Shown here: piece by piece, positions 18,703-27,557 of the stretch
Numbering within the stretch: position 1 is the first letter of the stretch
How the letters are laid out: every line of letters starts with the position of its first letter
Assembly (NCBI RefSeq): GCF_033110285.1
Contig: NZ_CP136995.1
Span: 1,426,001 to 1,490,000 of the forward strand
Direction: 5' to 3'
DNA length: 64,000 nucleotides
Source of the DNA: Ottowia sp. SB7-C50
GTDB taxonomy: Bacteria > Pseudomonadota > Gammaproteobacteria > Burkholderiales > Burkholderiaceae_C
Made by a program: the position numbers and the translations under genes
The notes under the pieces: generated by a model
Told to the model about the DNA's origin: nothing
The model's input: the letters and a program-made list of their open reading frames with translations, nothing else
Databases searched by the model: none

Positions 18703-20006
18703 GCATCAGCCGCGAAATGGTGGCCCTGCTGGGCTTCGTCGGCATGTTCGCCCTGATGGCGCTGCGTGTGCCGATCGGGGTGTCGATGGGCATCGTGGGC
18801 GTGGTCGGCTTCGGCGCCCTGTCGGGGTGGAAGCCCGCGCTCAACCTGCTGTCCAACGTGCCGCTGTCCGTGGTAACGGACTACAACCTCAGCGTGATCC
18901 CCATGTTCATCCTGATGGGCGCGTTTGCCACGCGCTCGGGCATGAGCAAGGAGCTGTTCGCGGCCGGTCGTGCGTGGCTGGGCCATCTGCGCGGCGGGCT
19001 GGCGATGGCGTCAATTGCGGCGTGCGGCGGCTTTGCCGCCATCAACGGCTCGTCGGTGGCCACGGCCGCCACCATGACGCAGGTGGCGCTGCCGGAGATG
19101 CGGCGCGCCGGCTATTCGGGTGCGCTGTCGGCCGGGCTGATCGCGGCGGGTGGCACGCTGGGCATCATGATCCCGCCCTCCGTCATCTTCGTGCTGTACG
19201 GCATCATGACGGAAACCGACATCTCCAAGCTGTTCGCGGCCGGCGTTCTGCCTGGGCTGCTTGCTATCGTTTTTTACTTCATCGTGGTGCAGATCATCGC
19301 CTGGCGGCGGCCTGACCTGATGCCCCGCGGCGATAGCCACAGCTGGTCAGAGCGCTTCAGCACCCTGCGCGGCCTGTGGGCCACCATCCTGCTGTTTGCC
19401 TTCGTGCTGGGCGGCATCTACGGAGGGCTGTATACGGTGACGGAAGCCGCGGGCGTGGGCGCGGTGGGCACGCTGGTGATTGGTCTGCTGCGCGGTCGGC
19501 TGGGGCCGCGCGGCATCAAGGATGCGCTGGTCGACACACTGCGCGTGTCCTCGGCCATCATGACCATCGTCATCGGCGCCTACCTGTTTGGCTACTTTCT
19601 CACCATCACGCAGTTCACGCAGCAGGCGGTGGAGTTTCTGGTGCACCTGCCAGTGGGCAAGTACGGCGTGCTGGCCCTGGTGTTGGTGGGCTACTTCATC
19701 CTGGGCGCGGTGATGGACGAGCTGGCCATGATCCTGCTGACGGTGCCCATCGTGTTCCCGGCCATGATGCAGCTGGGGTTTGATCCGATCTGGTTCGGCG
19801 TCATCATCGTGATGGCCGTCACCTTCGGCATGATCTGCCCGCCGGTCGGCATCAACGTGTTCGTCATCAACTCCATCGTGCGCGACATCTCGCTGACCGA
19901 CATCTACCGCGGCACCATGCCCTTCATTGCCATCGACGTGGTGCGGCTGGTGATCTTGTGCGCGTTTCCGGCCATCTCACTGTGGCTGCCGAGCTTCGTG
20001 CAGTAG
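18699..20006 (+). CDS. TRAP transporter large permease (DctM family)
   Basis: 435-residue, roughly 12-helix ion-coupled transport subunit. Conserved features include the N-terminal VPIGVSMGIVGVVGF, the FAAINGSSVATAATM segment near 108-122, GTLGIMIPPSVIFVLYG near 150-166 and the C-terminal FGMICPPVGINVFVIN. Last gene of the three-gene TRAP operon, followed at once by a strong hairpin terminator. Confidence 0.94.
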   Translation: MSISREMVALLGFVGMFALMALRVPIGVSMGIVGVVGFGALSGWKPALNLLSNVPLSVVTDYNLSVIPMFILMGAFATRSGMSKELFAAGRAWLGHLRGGLAMASIAACGGFAAINGSSVATAATMTQVALPEMRRAGYSGALSAGLIAAGGTLGIMIPPSVIFVLYGIMTETDISKLFAAGVLPGLLAIVFYFIVVQIIAWRRPDLMPRGDSHSWSERFSTLRGLWATILLFAFVLGGIYGGLYTVTEAAGVGAVGTLVIGLLRGRLGPRGIKDALVDTLRVSSAIMTIVIGAYLFGYFLTITQFTQQAVEFLVHLPVGKYGVLALVLVGYFILGAVMDELAMILLTVPIVFPAMMQLGFDPIWFGVIIVMAVTFGMICPPVGINVFVINSIVRDISLTDIYRGTMPFIAIDVVRLVILCAFPAISLWLPSFVQ

Positions 20007-20021
20007 GGCAGGTCTTTCAAA

Positions 20022-20050
20022 AGAAACGGCGCCTTGCGGGCGCCGTTTCT
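20022..20050 (+). terminator. Hairpin terminator after the TRAP operon
   Basis: agaaacggcgcc / ggcgccgtttct form a perfect 12-base stem with a five-base loop, 15 bases after the dctM stop. There is no long T tract on the plus strand, but the stem is strong. Confidence 0.75.
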
Positions 20051-20059
20051 GCGTAAGAT

Positions 20060-20076
20060 GCTATGCTAAATGTAGC
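20060..20076. repeat. Family A inverted repeat, copy 5
   Basis: gctatgctaaatgtagc between the TRAP terminator and the 3' end of the gamma-glutamyltransferase gene. Confidence 0.6.
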
Positions 20077-20108
20077 AATGGCCGCCGGGCAGCCAGCGGG
20101 CATCCGCG

Positions 20109-21935
20109 TCAGTCGCCCATCACCACGCCCTCGCGGCGCGGGTCGGCGCCGCCCAGCCACAGCTTCTTGCCGTGCACTTCGGCGCGCGTCAGGGCCTGCA
20201 GGCCGCTGGTCATGTTCATCTCGCGCACCTCGGCGCCGCGCGTGCGCAAAGCTTCCACGGTGGCGGGCGCGAAGCGCTTTTCTTCCAGCACGCTCGGGCC
20301 GTTGGTGGAGCCGAAGTTGGGCAGGTTGATGGCCTGCTGCGGCGTCAGGCCCCAGTTGAGTACGCCGTACAGCGTCTTGGCGGTGTAGTGGATGATGAGC
20401 GCGCCGCCTGGGCTGCCGGCGCTCATCACCAGCGGGCCGCGCGTGCCGTCGGCGCCTTTCTCGAACACCAGTGTGGGCGCCATCGACGAGCGCGGGCGCT
20501 TGCCCGGCTGCACGCGGTTGGCAATCGGCTGGCCCTGCGCGTCGGTGGGGGCAAAGCTGAAATCGGTCAGCTCGTTGTTGAGCAGGAAGCCTTTCACCAT
20601 CTGGCGCGCGCCGAACTGGTCTTCAATGGTGGTGGTCATGGCCAGCGCATTGCCGTAGCCGTCGACGATGCTGATGTGGCTGGTGCCGTATTCGGGCTGG
20701 TCGGGCATGGGCGCGTGGCTGGTCTTCACTGCGCCGGGGTTGCCGGGCTGCGCCAGCTTCAGGCTCTGCGCACCGATCAGCGCGGCGCGGCTTTGCAGGT
20801 AGGCGGGCGCCAGCAGGCTCGTCCAGCTGCCGCCGGGCGGCTGCACGAAGTCGGGGTCGGCCACGTATTGAGCGCGGTCGGCAAAGGCCAGGCGCGCGGC
20901 ATCGGTGTAGTAGTGCAGCCAGTCGGCGGTGGGCAGGCCGTCGGCGCCTGGCTTCATCTGCGCGGCGGGCGTGCGCGCCAGGATGCCCAGGATCTGCCCG
21001 ATGGCGATGGCGCCCGACGACGGCGGCGGGAAGCCGCAGATCTCGTACGTCCTGGCCGCTGGGGCCACGGGATAGTCAAAGCACAGCGGCGCGCGGCGCT
21101 TGGGTTGATAGCCGGCCAGGTCGGCCAGCGTCATCTGGCCGGGGTTGGTGGGGTGCTTGGTCACCTTGTCGACAATGGCTTGCGCGACCGGGCCTTCCAG
21201 CAGCGCGCTGGCGCCACGCGCGGCAATGCCCTTCAGCACGGCGGCGTACTCGGGATTCTTGAGCACGTGCCCGACTGGCCAGGGGTTGCCAGCGGCGTCG
21301 TAGAAGAAGGCCGCGGCGACCGGGTCTTTCTTCAGATGTTGCTCGTTTTTCAGCAGCGTGTTCAGGCGCGGGCTGACCTGGAAGCCCTGCTCGGCCAGCA
21401 GGATGGCGGGCTGGAGCAACTCGGTCCACGGCAGGCGGCCATGCACCTTGTGCGCCTGCTCCAGCATGCGCACCGTGCCGGGCACGCCGACCGACCGACC
21501 ACCCACCACGCCGTCGTGGAAGGCCATCGGCTTGCCGTCGGCGCCCAGAAACAGCTTTTCGTCGGCCGCCGCCGGCGCGGTCTCGCGGCCGTCCCACGCC
21601 GTGACGTCGCGGCCGGACGAATGCAGCAGGAAGGCACCGCCGCCGATGCCGCTGGACTGCGGCTCGACCAGCCCCAGCACCAGTTGCACGGCGATGGCCG
21701 CATCCAGCGCGCTGCCGCCGGCCTTCAGCACCTGATAGCCGGCGTCGGTCGACAGCGGGTTGGCCGAGGCGACGGCGAATTGCTCGGTGGCCCAACCCGG
21801 CTTGTCGGTCCAGCCCGAGCCGCCTTCGGGCGTCACCGGCGTGCTGGGTGGCGTGTAGCGCAGGCCGCTGGCGCAGCCGGCGAGCAGGGCGGCGCTGGCC
21901 AGGGCGCTGACGACGAACAGGTGGCGTGGGGTCAT
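20109..21935 (-). CDS. ggt: Gamma-glutamyltransferase (probable lipoprotein)
   Basis: Periplasmic enzyme that cleaves gamma-glutamyl amide bonds, mainly glutathione, and self-processes into two subunits. The ATG at 21935 has ggaggag upstream and gives 608 residues. N-terminus is a lipoprotein signal (SALASAALLAGCASG; lipobox Cys near 21). GGT features: SGIGGGAFLL near 99-108, the processing/catalytic Thr in GTSHISIVDGYGNALAMTTT near 418, and the downstream SAGSPGG near 505. Membrane anchoring is inferred from the lipobox. Stands alone on its strand. Confidence 0.93.
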   Translation of the reverse strand: MTPRHLFVVSALASAALLAGCASGLRYTPPSTPVTPEGGSGWTDKPGWATEQFAVASANPLSTDAGYQVLKAGGSALDAAIAVQLVLGLVEPQSSGIGGGAFLLHSSGRDVTAWDGRETAPAAADEKLFLGADGKPMAFHDGVVGGRSVGVPGTVRMLEQAHKVHGRLPWTELLQPAILLAEQGFQVSPRLNTLLKNEQHLKKDPVAAAFFYDAAGNPWPVGHVLKNPEYAAVLKGIAARGASALLEGPVAQAIVDKVTKHPTNPGQMTLADLAGYQPKRRAPLCFDYPVAPAARTYEICGFPPPSSGAIAIGQILGILARTPAAQMKPGADGLPTADWLHYYTDAARLAFADRAQYVADPDFVQPPGGSWTSLLAPAYLQSRAALIGAQSLKLAQPGNPGAVKTSHAPMPDQPEYGTSHISIVDGYGNALAMTTTIEDQFGARQMVKGFLLNNELTDFSFAPTDAQGQPIANRVQPGKRPRSSMAPTLVFEKGADGTRGPLVMSAGSPGGALIIHYTAKTLYGVLNWGLTPQQAINLPNFGSTNGPSVLEEKRFAPATVEALRTRGAEVREMNMTSGLQALTRAEVHGKKLWLGGADPRREGVVMGD

Positions 21936-22053
21936 GCGAAAAGCTCCTCCAGATAGGGTGTTGGCAAGCCCATGGTAGCGCAGCGAACGCCCCGTCTCAC
22001 ACGATGGATTCGACAACAAAATGCCCTGAGCGCTTGCTACAGAAGGCTGATAA

Positions 22054-22080
22054 GCTATTAATAAAATAGCATTCAGGGCT
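22054..22080. repeat. Family A inverted repeat, copy 6
   Basis: gctattaataaaatagc at 22054-22070, flanked by gccctgagcgcttg to the left (22023-22036) and cagggcttg to the right. The tfoX-like stop codon (22075-22073) lies in the right arm. Confidence 0.75.
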
Positions 22081-22468
22081 TGACAGACGTAGCGCGCTTG
22101 CGCGGCGCGGCGGCCTTGGTGGACTTTGCCGGCGCTGCCGGTTTGGCGGTCTTGCGCGGCTTGGGCGGCGGCAGCGCGTAGGCCGTCGCGCTGATCAGCG
22201 CGCGCATCCAGTCCCGATCGTCCCACCGGTCGGGCGTGACCAGCAGGTGCGGCTTGGCCTTGTCGTAGAAGCGCCCCCACACCGGCGGCGCCATCAGCGC
22301 CTCGCCAGCAGCGGTCGGCTTGACATACAGCAGGTCGTCGCACACGAAGGCGACCGGCTTGTCGTCCACATACACGCAGTATTCGCCGAACATGCGCCGC
22401 GTGCGCAATCCCGGCCAGTCGCCGAGTTGGTCGATCAGGAATTCGAGCGTTTCGGGGCGGGTGGACAT
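22073..22468 (-). CDS. TfoX/Sxy N-terminal domain protein
   Basis: 131-residue protein from the ATG at 22468. Residues 1-100 form the TfoX N-terminal domain (RRMFGEYCVYVDDKPVAFVC near 24-43; LYVKPTAAGEALMAPP). The last 30 residues are Lys/Ala/Pro-rich. Domain relatives modulate competence genes in gammaproteobacteria, but stand-alone N-terminal-domain proteins are common and mostly uncharacterised, so no competence role is claimed. The frame stays open upstream of the ATG without a good start. Confidence 0.8.
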   Translation of the reverse strand: MSTRPETLEFLIDQLGDWPGLRTRRMFGEYCVYVDDKPVAFVCDDLLYVKPTAAGEALMAPPVWGRFYDKAKPHLLVTPDRWDDRDWMRALISATAYALPPPKPRKTAKPAAPAKSTKAAAPRKRATSVKP

Positions 22469-22555
22469 GGGAACGCGCTTGTGGAAACGACAGCAAAAAC
22501 GGCTTTTATAGCGGCCCAGCAGACCGCGGCGGCGCTTAAAAACCAGTGCTCTCGT

Positions 22556-22625
22556 GGCCGGGGTCCCCCCGGCCACCGGGAGCGCCCCCTTGAGGGGGAG
22601 GCGCGCCAGCGCCTCGGGGGGGGAG
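22556..22625. repeat. GC-rich hairpin repeat family C, copy 1
   Basis: Two stacked hairpins: ggccggggtcccccc/ggccacc, then gcgcccccttgagggggag followed by gcgccagcgcctcgggggg. It lies directly after the short-chain dehydrogenase stop and shares its layout with 48531-48598. Probable terminator/REP-like element. Confidence 0.7.
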
Positions 22626-22627
22626 CG

Positions 22628-23387
22628 TTACCTTGGCGCCAGGCGAATCGCACCGTCCAAGCGGATCACCTCGCCGTTCAGCAGGTCGTTCTCGAAGATG
22701 TGCACGGCCAGCTTGGCGTAGTCCTCGGGCGTGCCCAGGCGGCTGGGGAAGGGCACGCTGGCGGCCAGCGCGTCCTGCACTTCCTGCGGCATGCCGAACA
22801 GCATGGGCGTGCCCATGATGCCGGGGGCAATCGTCATGTTGCGGATGCCGGTCTTGGCCAGGTCGCGCGCGATCGGCAGCGTCATGCCGACGATGCCGCC
22901 CTTGCTGGCGCTGTAGGCCGCCTGGCCGATCTGGCCGTCGTACGCCGCCACGCTGGCGGTGCTGATCATGGCGCCGCGCTCGCCGGTCGGCTCGGGCTCG
23001 TTCTTGCTCATGGCCTCGGCGGCCAGGCGGATCATGTTGAAGCTGCCGATCAGGTTGATCGTCACCGTGCGGGCAAACGCGCCCAGGGCGTGCGCGCCGT
23101 TCTTGCCCACCGTCTTCTCGGCCGTCGCCACGCCGGCGCAGTTGACCAGCCCCATCAGCTTGCCCAGCGACGTGGCCTTGGCCACCACGGCCTGGCCATC
23201 GGCCTCGCTGGCCACGTCGCAGCGCACGAAGGCGCCGCCAATGTCCTTGGCCACGGCTTCGCCGCGCTCGGCGTTCATGTCGGCGATCACCACCGTGCCC
23301 CCCCTTGGCCGCCAGCGCGCGCGCCGTGCCTTCACCCAGGCCCGAAGCGCCGCCGGTGACGATGAAAACCTTGTCCTTGATCTGCAT
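22628..23387 (-). pseudogene. Short-chain dehydrogenase (3-hydroxyacyl-CoA dehydrogenase type), +1 frameshift
   Basis: Rossmann-fold NAD(P)-dependent oxidoreductase resembling bacterial 3-hydroxyacyl-CoA dehydrogenase type 2. The start is the ATG at 23387; KVFIVTGGASGLGEGTARAL is in frame 1 for about 28 codons, then the protein continues as TVVIADMNAERGEAVAKDIG in another frame. The switch is at a run of seven G (minus strand, 23304-23298) where six would restore the frame. After it the catalytic Ser and YxxxK motif (STASVAAYDG...YSASKGG) and C-terminus are intact, about 252 residues if corrected. This is either a real null allele or a homopolymer sequencing error. Family function is beta-oxidation. 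Confidence 0.85.
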
Positions 23388-23449
23388 GCAATCGCTCCTC
23401 GATTCAATGGGATTTGCCCCCACATTATCCAGCGCTGGCCTGCCAGATC

Positions 23450-24526
23450 TCAGTCGCGCTGGCCGGGGTCTGCCGCCGCGGCGACGCCCAGCAGGCGCTG
23501 CAGCCGCGTGCTGCTGGTGGTGTACTGAAACGGCACGTCGTGGCCGGGCGCAATGATCGTCTGCGCCGCATAGGCGGCCAGCGTGGCCTCGTGAAAGCCG
23601 CACAGGATCAGCTTGCGCTTGCCGGGATAGGTGTTGATGTCGCCAATGGCGAAGATGCCCGGCTCGCTGGTCTGGAACTTCTCGGTGTCGACCACCAGCT
23701 GCTTGCGCTCCAGCGCCAGTTGCCAGTCTGCGATGGGGCCCAGGCGCGGACTCATGCCGTGAAAGACGAGCAGCGTGTCCAGTGGCAAGGGCGTGGTCTG
23801 GCCGTTGGGCCCCAGCACCTGGATGGCGGCGAGGCGGTCGTCCTGCTGCTCGATGCCGTCGACCTGGCCGACCACGAAGCGCAGGGCGCCGGCGGCGACG
23901 AGTTCACGCATGCGTGCCACGGAGGCCGGTGCGGCCTGAAAGCCGTCACGGCGGTGCAGCAAGGTGACGCTGGCCGGTGCGTGGTCGGCTGCCGTGGCAA
24001 AGTGAATCGCCCAGTCCAGCGCCGAATCGCCGCCCCCGACGATGACCAGCCGCTGCCCGGCAAAGCGGGCCGCGTCGGCCACGCTGTAGAACAGTTGCCG
24101 CTCCTCCAAGGCGTCCAGCCCCTCGACCTTGAGCTTGCGCGGCACGAAGGCGCCGACCCCGGCCGCGATGAACACGGTGCGCGCCACAAACTGCGTGCCC
24201 CGGTGCGTGCCCACCTGAAAGCGGCCGTCGGCCTGCCGCTGAAGCGTGCTGACCTGGTGCCCCATGTGAAAGTGCGGCGCAAAGGGTGCGACCTGCTTCA
24301 TCAGCCCGTCCACCAGCTGCTGCCCGCTGCACACCGGAATGCCGGGAATGTCGTAGATCGGCTTGTCGGGGTACAGCTCGCCCGGCTGGCCGCCGACCTG
24401 CGGCAGCGCGTCGACCACGTGGGCGGAAACTTCCAGCAGCCCCAGCTCGAAGATGGCGAACAGGCCCACCGGGCCGGCGCCGATGATCAGGGCGTCGGTT
24501 TCGATAGACGTGTAGTGGTCGGGCAT
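23450..24526 (-). CDS. Ferredoxin--NADP(+) reductase, thioredoxin-reductase-like type
   Basis: FAD- and NAD(P)-binding flavoprotein, 358 residues, moving electrons between NADPH and ferredoxin. FAD dinucleotide motif IIGAGPVGLFAIFELG near 14-29, NAD(P) motif IVGGGDSALDWA near 164-175, and the C-terminal FAD motif GIFAIGDINTYPGKRKL near 300. It lacks the CxxC redox pair of thioredoxin reductases, which supports the FNR assignment. It lies downstream of the fdxA ferredoxin gene on the same strand, with a hairpin between. Confidence 0.88.
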   Translation of the reverse strand: MPDHYTSIETDALIIGAGPVGLFAIFELGLLEVSAHVVDALPQVGGQPGELYPDKPIYDIPGIPVCSGQQLVDGLMKQVAPFAPHFHMGHQVSTLQRQADGRFQVGTHRGTQFVARTVFIAAGVGAFVPRKLKVEGLDALEERQLFYSVADAARFAGQRLVIVGGGDSALDWAIHFATAADHAPASVTLLHRRDGFQAAPASVARMRELVAAGALRFVVGQVDGIEQQDDRLAAIQVLGPNGQTTPLPLDTLLVFHGMSPRLGPIADWQLALERKQLVVDTEKFQTSEPGIFAIGDINTYPGKRKLILCGFHEATLAAYAAQTIIAPGHDVPFQYTTSSTRLQRLLGVAAAADPGQRD

Positions 24527-24542
24527 GGCGTGCTACAAAAAC

Positions 24543-24584
24543 AAAAGCGGCCTGCGCAGGTGGGGCCTGCGCCAAGCCGCTTTG
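24543..24584 (-). terminator. Hairpin between fdxA and ferredoxin reductase gene
   Basis: aaagcggc (24544-24551) and gccgcttt (24576-24583) enclose a second stem, cctgcgca/gcctgcgc-like. It follows fdxA on the minus strand and sits just before the reductase start; it could be a terminator or an attenuator. Confidence 0.6.
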
Positions 24585-24611
24585 GGTGGGTTATTTCTGA
24601 AAGGCGGCGGG

Positions 24612-24941
24612 TCAGCGGATCAGTTCTTTCAGCTTGTCCGTCTTGTTGGCCCAGTCTTCGTGGTCGGGCAGCGGGTCCTTGCGCTTGGTGATGGTCTTCC
24701 AGTTGGGCAGCCGCGACAACTCGGCGTTGATCTCGGTCATGTGCAACTGGTCCTTGGGCAGGTCTTCCTCGGCGTAGATGGCGTTGACGGGGCATTCGGG
24801 GATGCACACGGCGCAATCAATGCACTCATCGGGATCGATGGTGAGGAAATTGGGGCCTTCCTTGAAGCAATCGACGGGGCAGACGTCCACGCAATCGGTG
24901 TATTTGCAGCGGATGCAGGCTTCGGTGACGACGTGGGTCAT
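24612..24941 (-). CDS. fdxA: 7Fe ferredoxin FdxA
   Basis: 109-residue low-potential ferredoxin. Nine cysteines (9, 12, 17, 21, 25, 40, 43, 46, 50) give the pattern expected for one 3Fe-4S and one 4Fe-4S cluster, followed by the long C-terminal extension typical of the Azotobacter FdI/FdxA family ([19 protein letters not shown]). Lies 150 bases downstream of cysN and upstream of a ferredoxin reductase, so it may carry electrons for sulfite or other reductases; this link is inferred from position. Confidence 0.95.
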   Translation of the reverse strand: MTHVVTEACIRCKYTDCVDVCPVDCFKEGPNFLTIDPDECIDCAVCIPECPVNAIYAEEDLPKDQLHMTEINAELSRLPNWKTITKRKDPLPDHEDWANKTDKLKELIR

Positions 24942-25052
24942 GGGGTGATGGAGAACTTCGGGTAAACGGCTGGCGGCGTCCGCAACACAGGCGTCGGCGC
25001 CAGAATGTCGATTTTAGGCGTTTCGCGCGGCCACCTCGCGGTAAGCCGCATG

Positions 25053-25087
25053 GCGCAAAGGGTCGCCTGCGGGTGGGGGCTTTGCGC
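25053..25087 (-). terminator. Possible hairpin at the cysN 3' end
   Basis: gcgcaaag (25053-25060) and ctttgcgc (25080-25087) form an 8-base stem just after the cysN stop codon. There is no T tract on the minus strand. Confidence 0.4.
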
Positions 25088-25091
25088 GCGC

Positions 25092-26468
25092 TCAGCGCAC
25101 CAGCAGCGCGCCGGCGGTCTTGTGGCTGGCCGTGTCGACCAGGATCAGCGAGCCCAGCACGCGGCTGCGCTCGAAGGCGGCCGCCGGAATCGGCTCCTGC
25201 AGCATCAGGTCGACGTGGCCGATGGCGTTGGGTTCCAGTTGCGTGGCTTCTTCGCGCGCCAGGGTGTGGATGTTCAGGCGCTCCACGATGCGCGCCACCT
25301 TGGCCTTGACCCAGCGGTGCCCGTGCAGCGCCCAGTAGACGCGGCCAGCCACCAGCGGCTCGTCGTCCATCCAGGCCACGGTGGCCGACAGCTCGCGCCG
25401 GCTGGGCCACGCGGGCGTGGTGGCGGGCTCGTCGAAGTCGTCGGCGGCCACCACGGCGGCCGGGGCGGGCGCGGCCACGATCCAGTCGCCGCGCGAGACG
25501 TCCACTTCACGGTCCAGCACGATGCCGGCGCTGTGCCCGGCGCCCACCCCGCGCGGCGTGCGCGCGTGGTCGAGCACCTGCGCCACCACGGCGCCCTGGC
25601 CGCCCGGCAGCACCTGCACGCGCGTGCCCGGCGCCACGCTGCCGGTGGCCACGCGGCCCCAGAAGACGCGCCGGCCCTGGTGTGTGTCGGACGACGAAGA
25701 AAACTTCTCGACCCACTGCACCGGAAACGCCAGCGGCAGCGCCGTCTCGCGCGGCGTCACGGGCAGGCGCTCCAGAATTTCGAGCAGCGTGGGCCCGGCG
25801 TAGCCGCACCAGCCCGGGTTTTCGTGACCGAAGTCGACCACGTTCCAGCCCTTCAGCGCCGACACCGGCACGATGGCGGCGGGGTTGATGCCGGCATCGC
25901 GCGCAAACGCCTGCAGCGCGTCGCGGATGTGGGCAAACGCCAGCGACGGATCGGCCACGGCATCGAGCTTGTTGATGGCAAATACCACCGACGGCACGCG
26001 CAACAGATTCAACAGCAGCGAATGGCGCCGGGTCTGGGGCAGCAGGGTGAGCGCCGGATCCTGCCAGTCGAGCTTGGTGGCATCGACCAGCACCACCGCC
26101 GCATCGGCCTGCGACGCCGCGGTGACCATGTTGCGCGTGTACTGCTCGTGCCCCGGCGCGTCGCCGATGATGAACTTGCGCGCCTCGGTATTGAAGTAGC
26201 GGTACGCGACGTCGATGGTGATGCCCTGCTCGCGCTCGGCCTGCAGCCCGTCCGTCAGCAGCGCCAGGTCGGCCTCGCCCCCGCGCGTGACGCCCGCCAG
26301 GTGGTCCTGCAGCACGGCCTTGCTGTCCACCAGCAGGCGGCCGATGAGTGTGCTCTTGCCGTCATCCACGCTGCCGCAGGTGATGAAGCGAAGGGCGGTT
26401 TGGGTGTCGTTTGCGGCTTCAGCGCTTGTGGGGCGGGCGCGGGAAGCTATGGATTCTGTAGTAGTCAT
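25092..26468 (-). CDS. cysN: Sulfate adenylyltransferase subunit 1 (GTPase)
   Basis: GTPase subunit of ATP sulfurylase; GTP hydrolysis drives formation of adenosine phosphosulfate from ATP and sulfate. 458 residues. Elongation-factor-like G motifs: GSVDDGKST (32-40), DAPGHEQY near 112, NKLD near 165. There is no C-terminal APS-kinase domain, which fits direct APS reduction by the neighbouring CysH. Last of the cys genes; a long hairpin repeat separates it from cysD. Confidence 0.96.
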   Translation of the reverse strand: MTTTESIASRARPTSAEAANDTQTALRFITCGSVDDGKSTLIGRLLVDSKAVLQDHLAGVTRGGEADLALLTDGLQAEREQGITIDVAYRYFNTEARKFIIGDAPGHEQYTRNMVTAASQADAAVVLVDATKLDWQDPALTLLPQTRRHSLLLNLLRVPSVVFAINKLDAVADPSLAFAHIRDALQAFARDAGINPAAIVPVSALKGWNVVDFGHENPGWCGYAGPTLLEILERLPVTPRETALPLAFPVQWVEKFSSSSDTHQGRRVFWGRVATGSVAPGTRVQVLPGGQGAVVAQVLDHARTPRGVGAGHSAGIVLDREVDVSRGDWIVAAPAPAAVVAADDFDEPATTPAWPSRRELSATVAWMDDEPLVAGRVYWALHGHRWVKAKVARIVERLNIHTLAREEATQLEPNAIGHVDLMLQEPIPAAAFERSRVLGSLILVDTASHKTAGALLVR

Positions 26469-26480
26469 GCGAGAATTCTC

Positions 26481-26603
26481 TAAAACCGGACGCGAAGGAC
26501 GCGAAGATCACGCGAAGGACGCAAAAAAGACAAATTCGAAAGGTTTTTCTTTCGCGTTCTTCGCGAAACCTTTGCGTCCTTCGCGTCCGGATGTTGGGTT
26601 TTC
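26481..26603. repeat. Hairpin repeat family B, copy 2
   Basis: Left arm ccggacgcgaaggacgcga and cgcgaaggacgcaaa; right arm cgaaacctttgcgtccttcg and cgtccgg, then atgttgggttttc ending on the cysD stop codon. A loop of about 30 bases is AT-rich. Confidence 0.8.
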
Positions 26604-27518
26604 TTAGAAATAGCCGTCCTTCTTGCGCTTTTCCATCGACGCTTCGCTGGTCTTGTCGTCCATGCGCGTCGCCCCGCGCTCGCTCACGTCGGCGGCCAGG
26701 GTTTCGATGACGATCTGGCCCGGCGTGGCGGCGTCGCTCTCGACGGGGCAGGTGCAGGTGATGTCGCCCACGGTGCGAAAGCGCACGGTGCGCGTCTCGG
26801 TGGTCTCGCCATCCTTGTGCGGCGTGAGCGGTGTCACCGGCACCAGCAGGCCGCGGCGCTCCACCACCTCACGCTTGTGGGCGTAATAGATCGATGGCAG
26901 GGCGATCTGCTCGCGCTCGATGTACTGCCACACGTCCAGCTCGGTCCAGTTGCTGATGGGGAACACGCGGAAGTGCTCACCCGGCGCCAGCCGCGTGTTG
27001 AACAGCGTCCACAGCTCGGGGCGCTGCGCCTTGGGTTGCCACTGGCCGAAGCTGTCGCGGTGGCTGAAGATGCGTTCCTTGGCGCGCGCCTTTTCCTCGT
27101 CGCGCCGCGCGCCGCCGATCAGGGCGTCGAAGCGGAATTCGTCGATGGCTTCCAGCAGCGTGACGGACTGGTGCACGTTGCGCGATTCGCCCGGGTGCGC
27201 CAGCCGCACCGTGCCGCGCGCCATGCTGTCTTCGACGCTGCGCACGATCAGCTCGGCCTTCAGCTCCGCCGCGCGCTGGTCGCGGAAGTCGGTCACTTCG
27301 GGGAAGTTGTGGCCGGTGTCGATCATCAGCAGCGGGTAGGGAATGCGGCCGACGCCAAACGCTTTTTCGGCGCAACGCAGCATCACCAGCGAATCCTTGC
27401 CGCCTGAAAAAAGGAGCGCGGGGCGCTCGAACGCGGCGGCGACTTCGCGCAGGATGAAGATGGTCTCTTCTTCCAGCGCGTCGAGGTGCGCGTTGCTGAG
27501 GGTGTGCGGCTCGGTCAC
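26604..27518 (-). CDS. cysD: Sulfate adenylyltransferase subunit 2
   Basis: Catalytic PP-loop subunit of ATP sulfurylase. 304 residues, normal length; PP-loop LLFSGGKDSLVML near 35-47, and conserved FDALIGGARRDEEKARAKER near 130-150. Acts with CysN. Lies downstream of cysH (stop to start distance 39 bases) in the same orientation. Its stop codon touches a family B hairpin. Confidence 0.97.
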   Translation of the reverse strand: MTEPHTLSNAHLDALEEETIFILREVAAAFERPALLFSGGKDSLVMLRCAEKAFGVGRIPYPLLMIDTGHNFPEVTDFRDQRAAELKAELIVRSVEDSMARGTVRLAHPGESRNVHQSVTLLEAIDEFRFDALIGGARRDEEKARAKERIFSHRDSFGQWQPKAQRPELWTLFNTRLAPGEHFRVFPISNWTELDVWQYIEREQIALPSIYYAHKREVVERRGLLVPVTPLTPHKDGETTETRTVRFRTVGDITCTCPVESDAATPGQIVIETLAADVSERGATRMDDKTSEASMEKRKKDGYF

Positions 27519-27557
27519 GGCGGCAGCTTGCAGCAGTTCGGGGGGCGGTGCGCGCGT

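Noticed and set aside
19260..19280. gctatcgttttttac inside the TRAP large permease gene, resembling family A
   Set aside because: It lacks the closing ATAGC arm and encodes an ordinary hydrophobic helix (LLAIVFYFI).
20172..21956. Long plus-strand frame opposite gamma-glutamyltransferase
   Set aside because: Antisense shadow with no recognisable family and no ribosome site.
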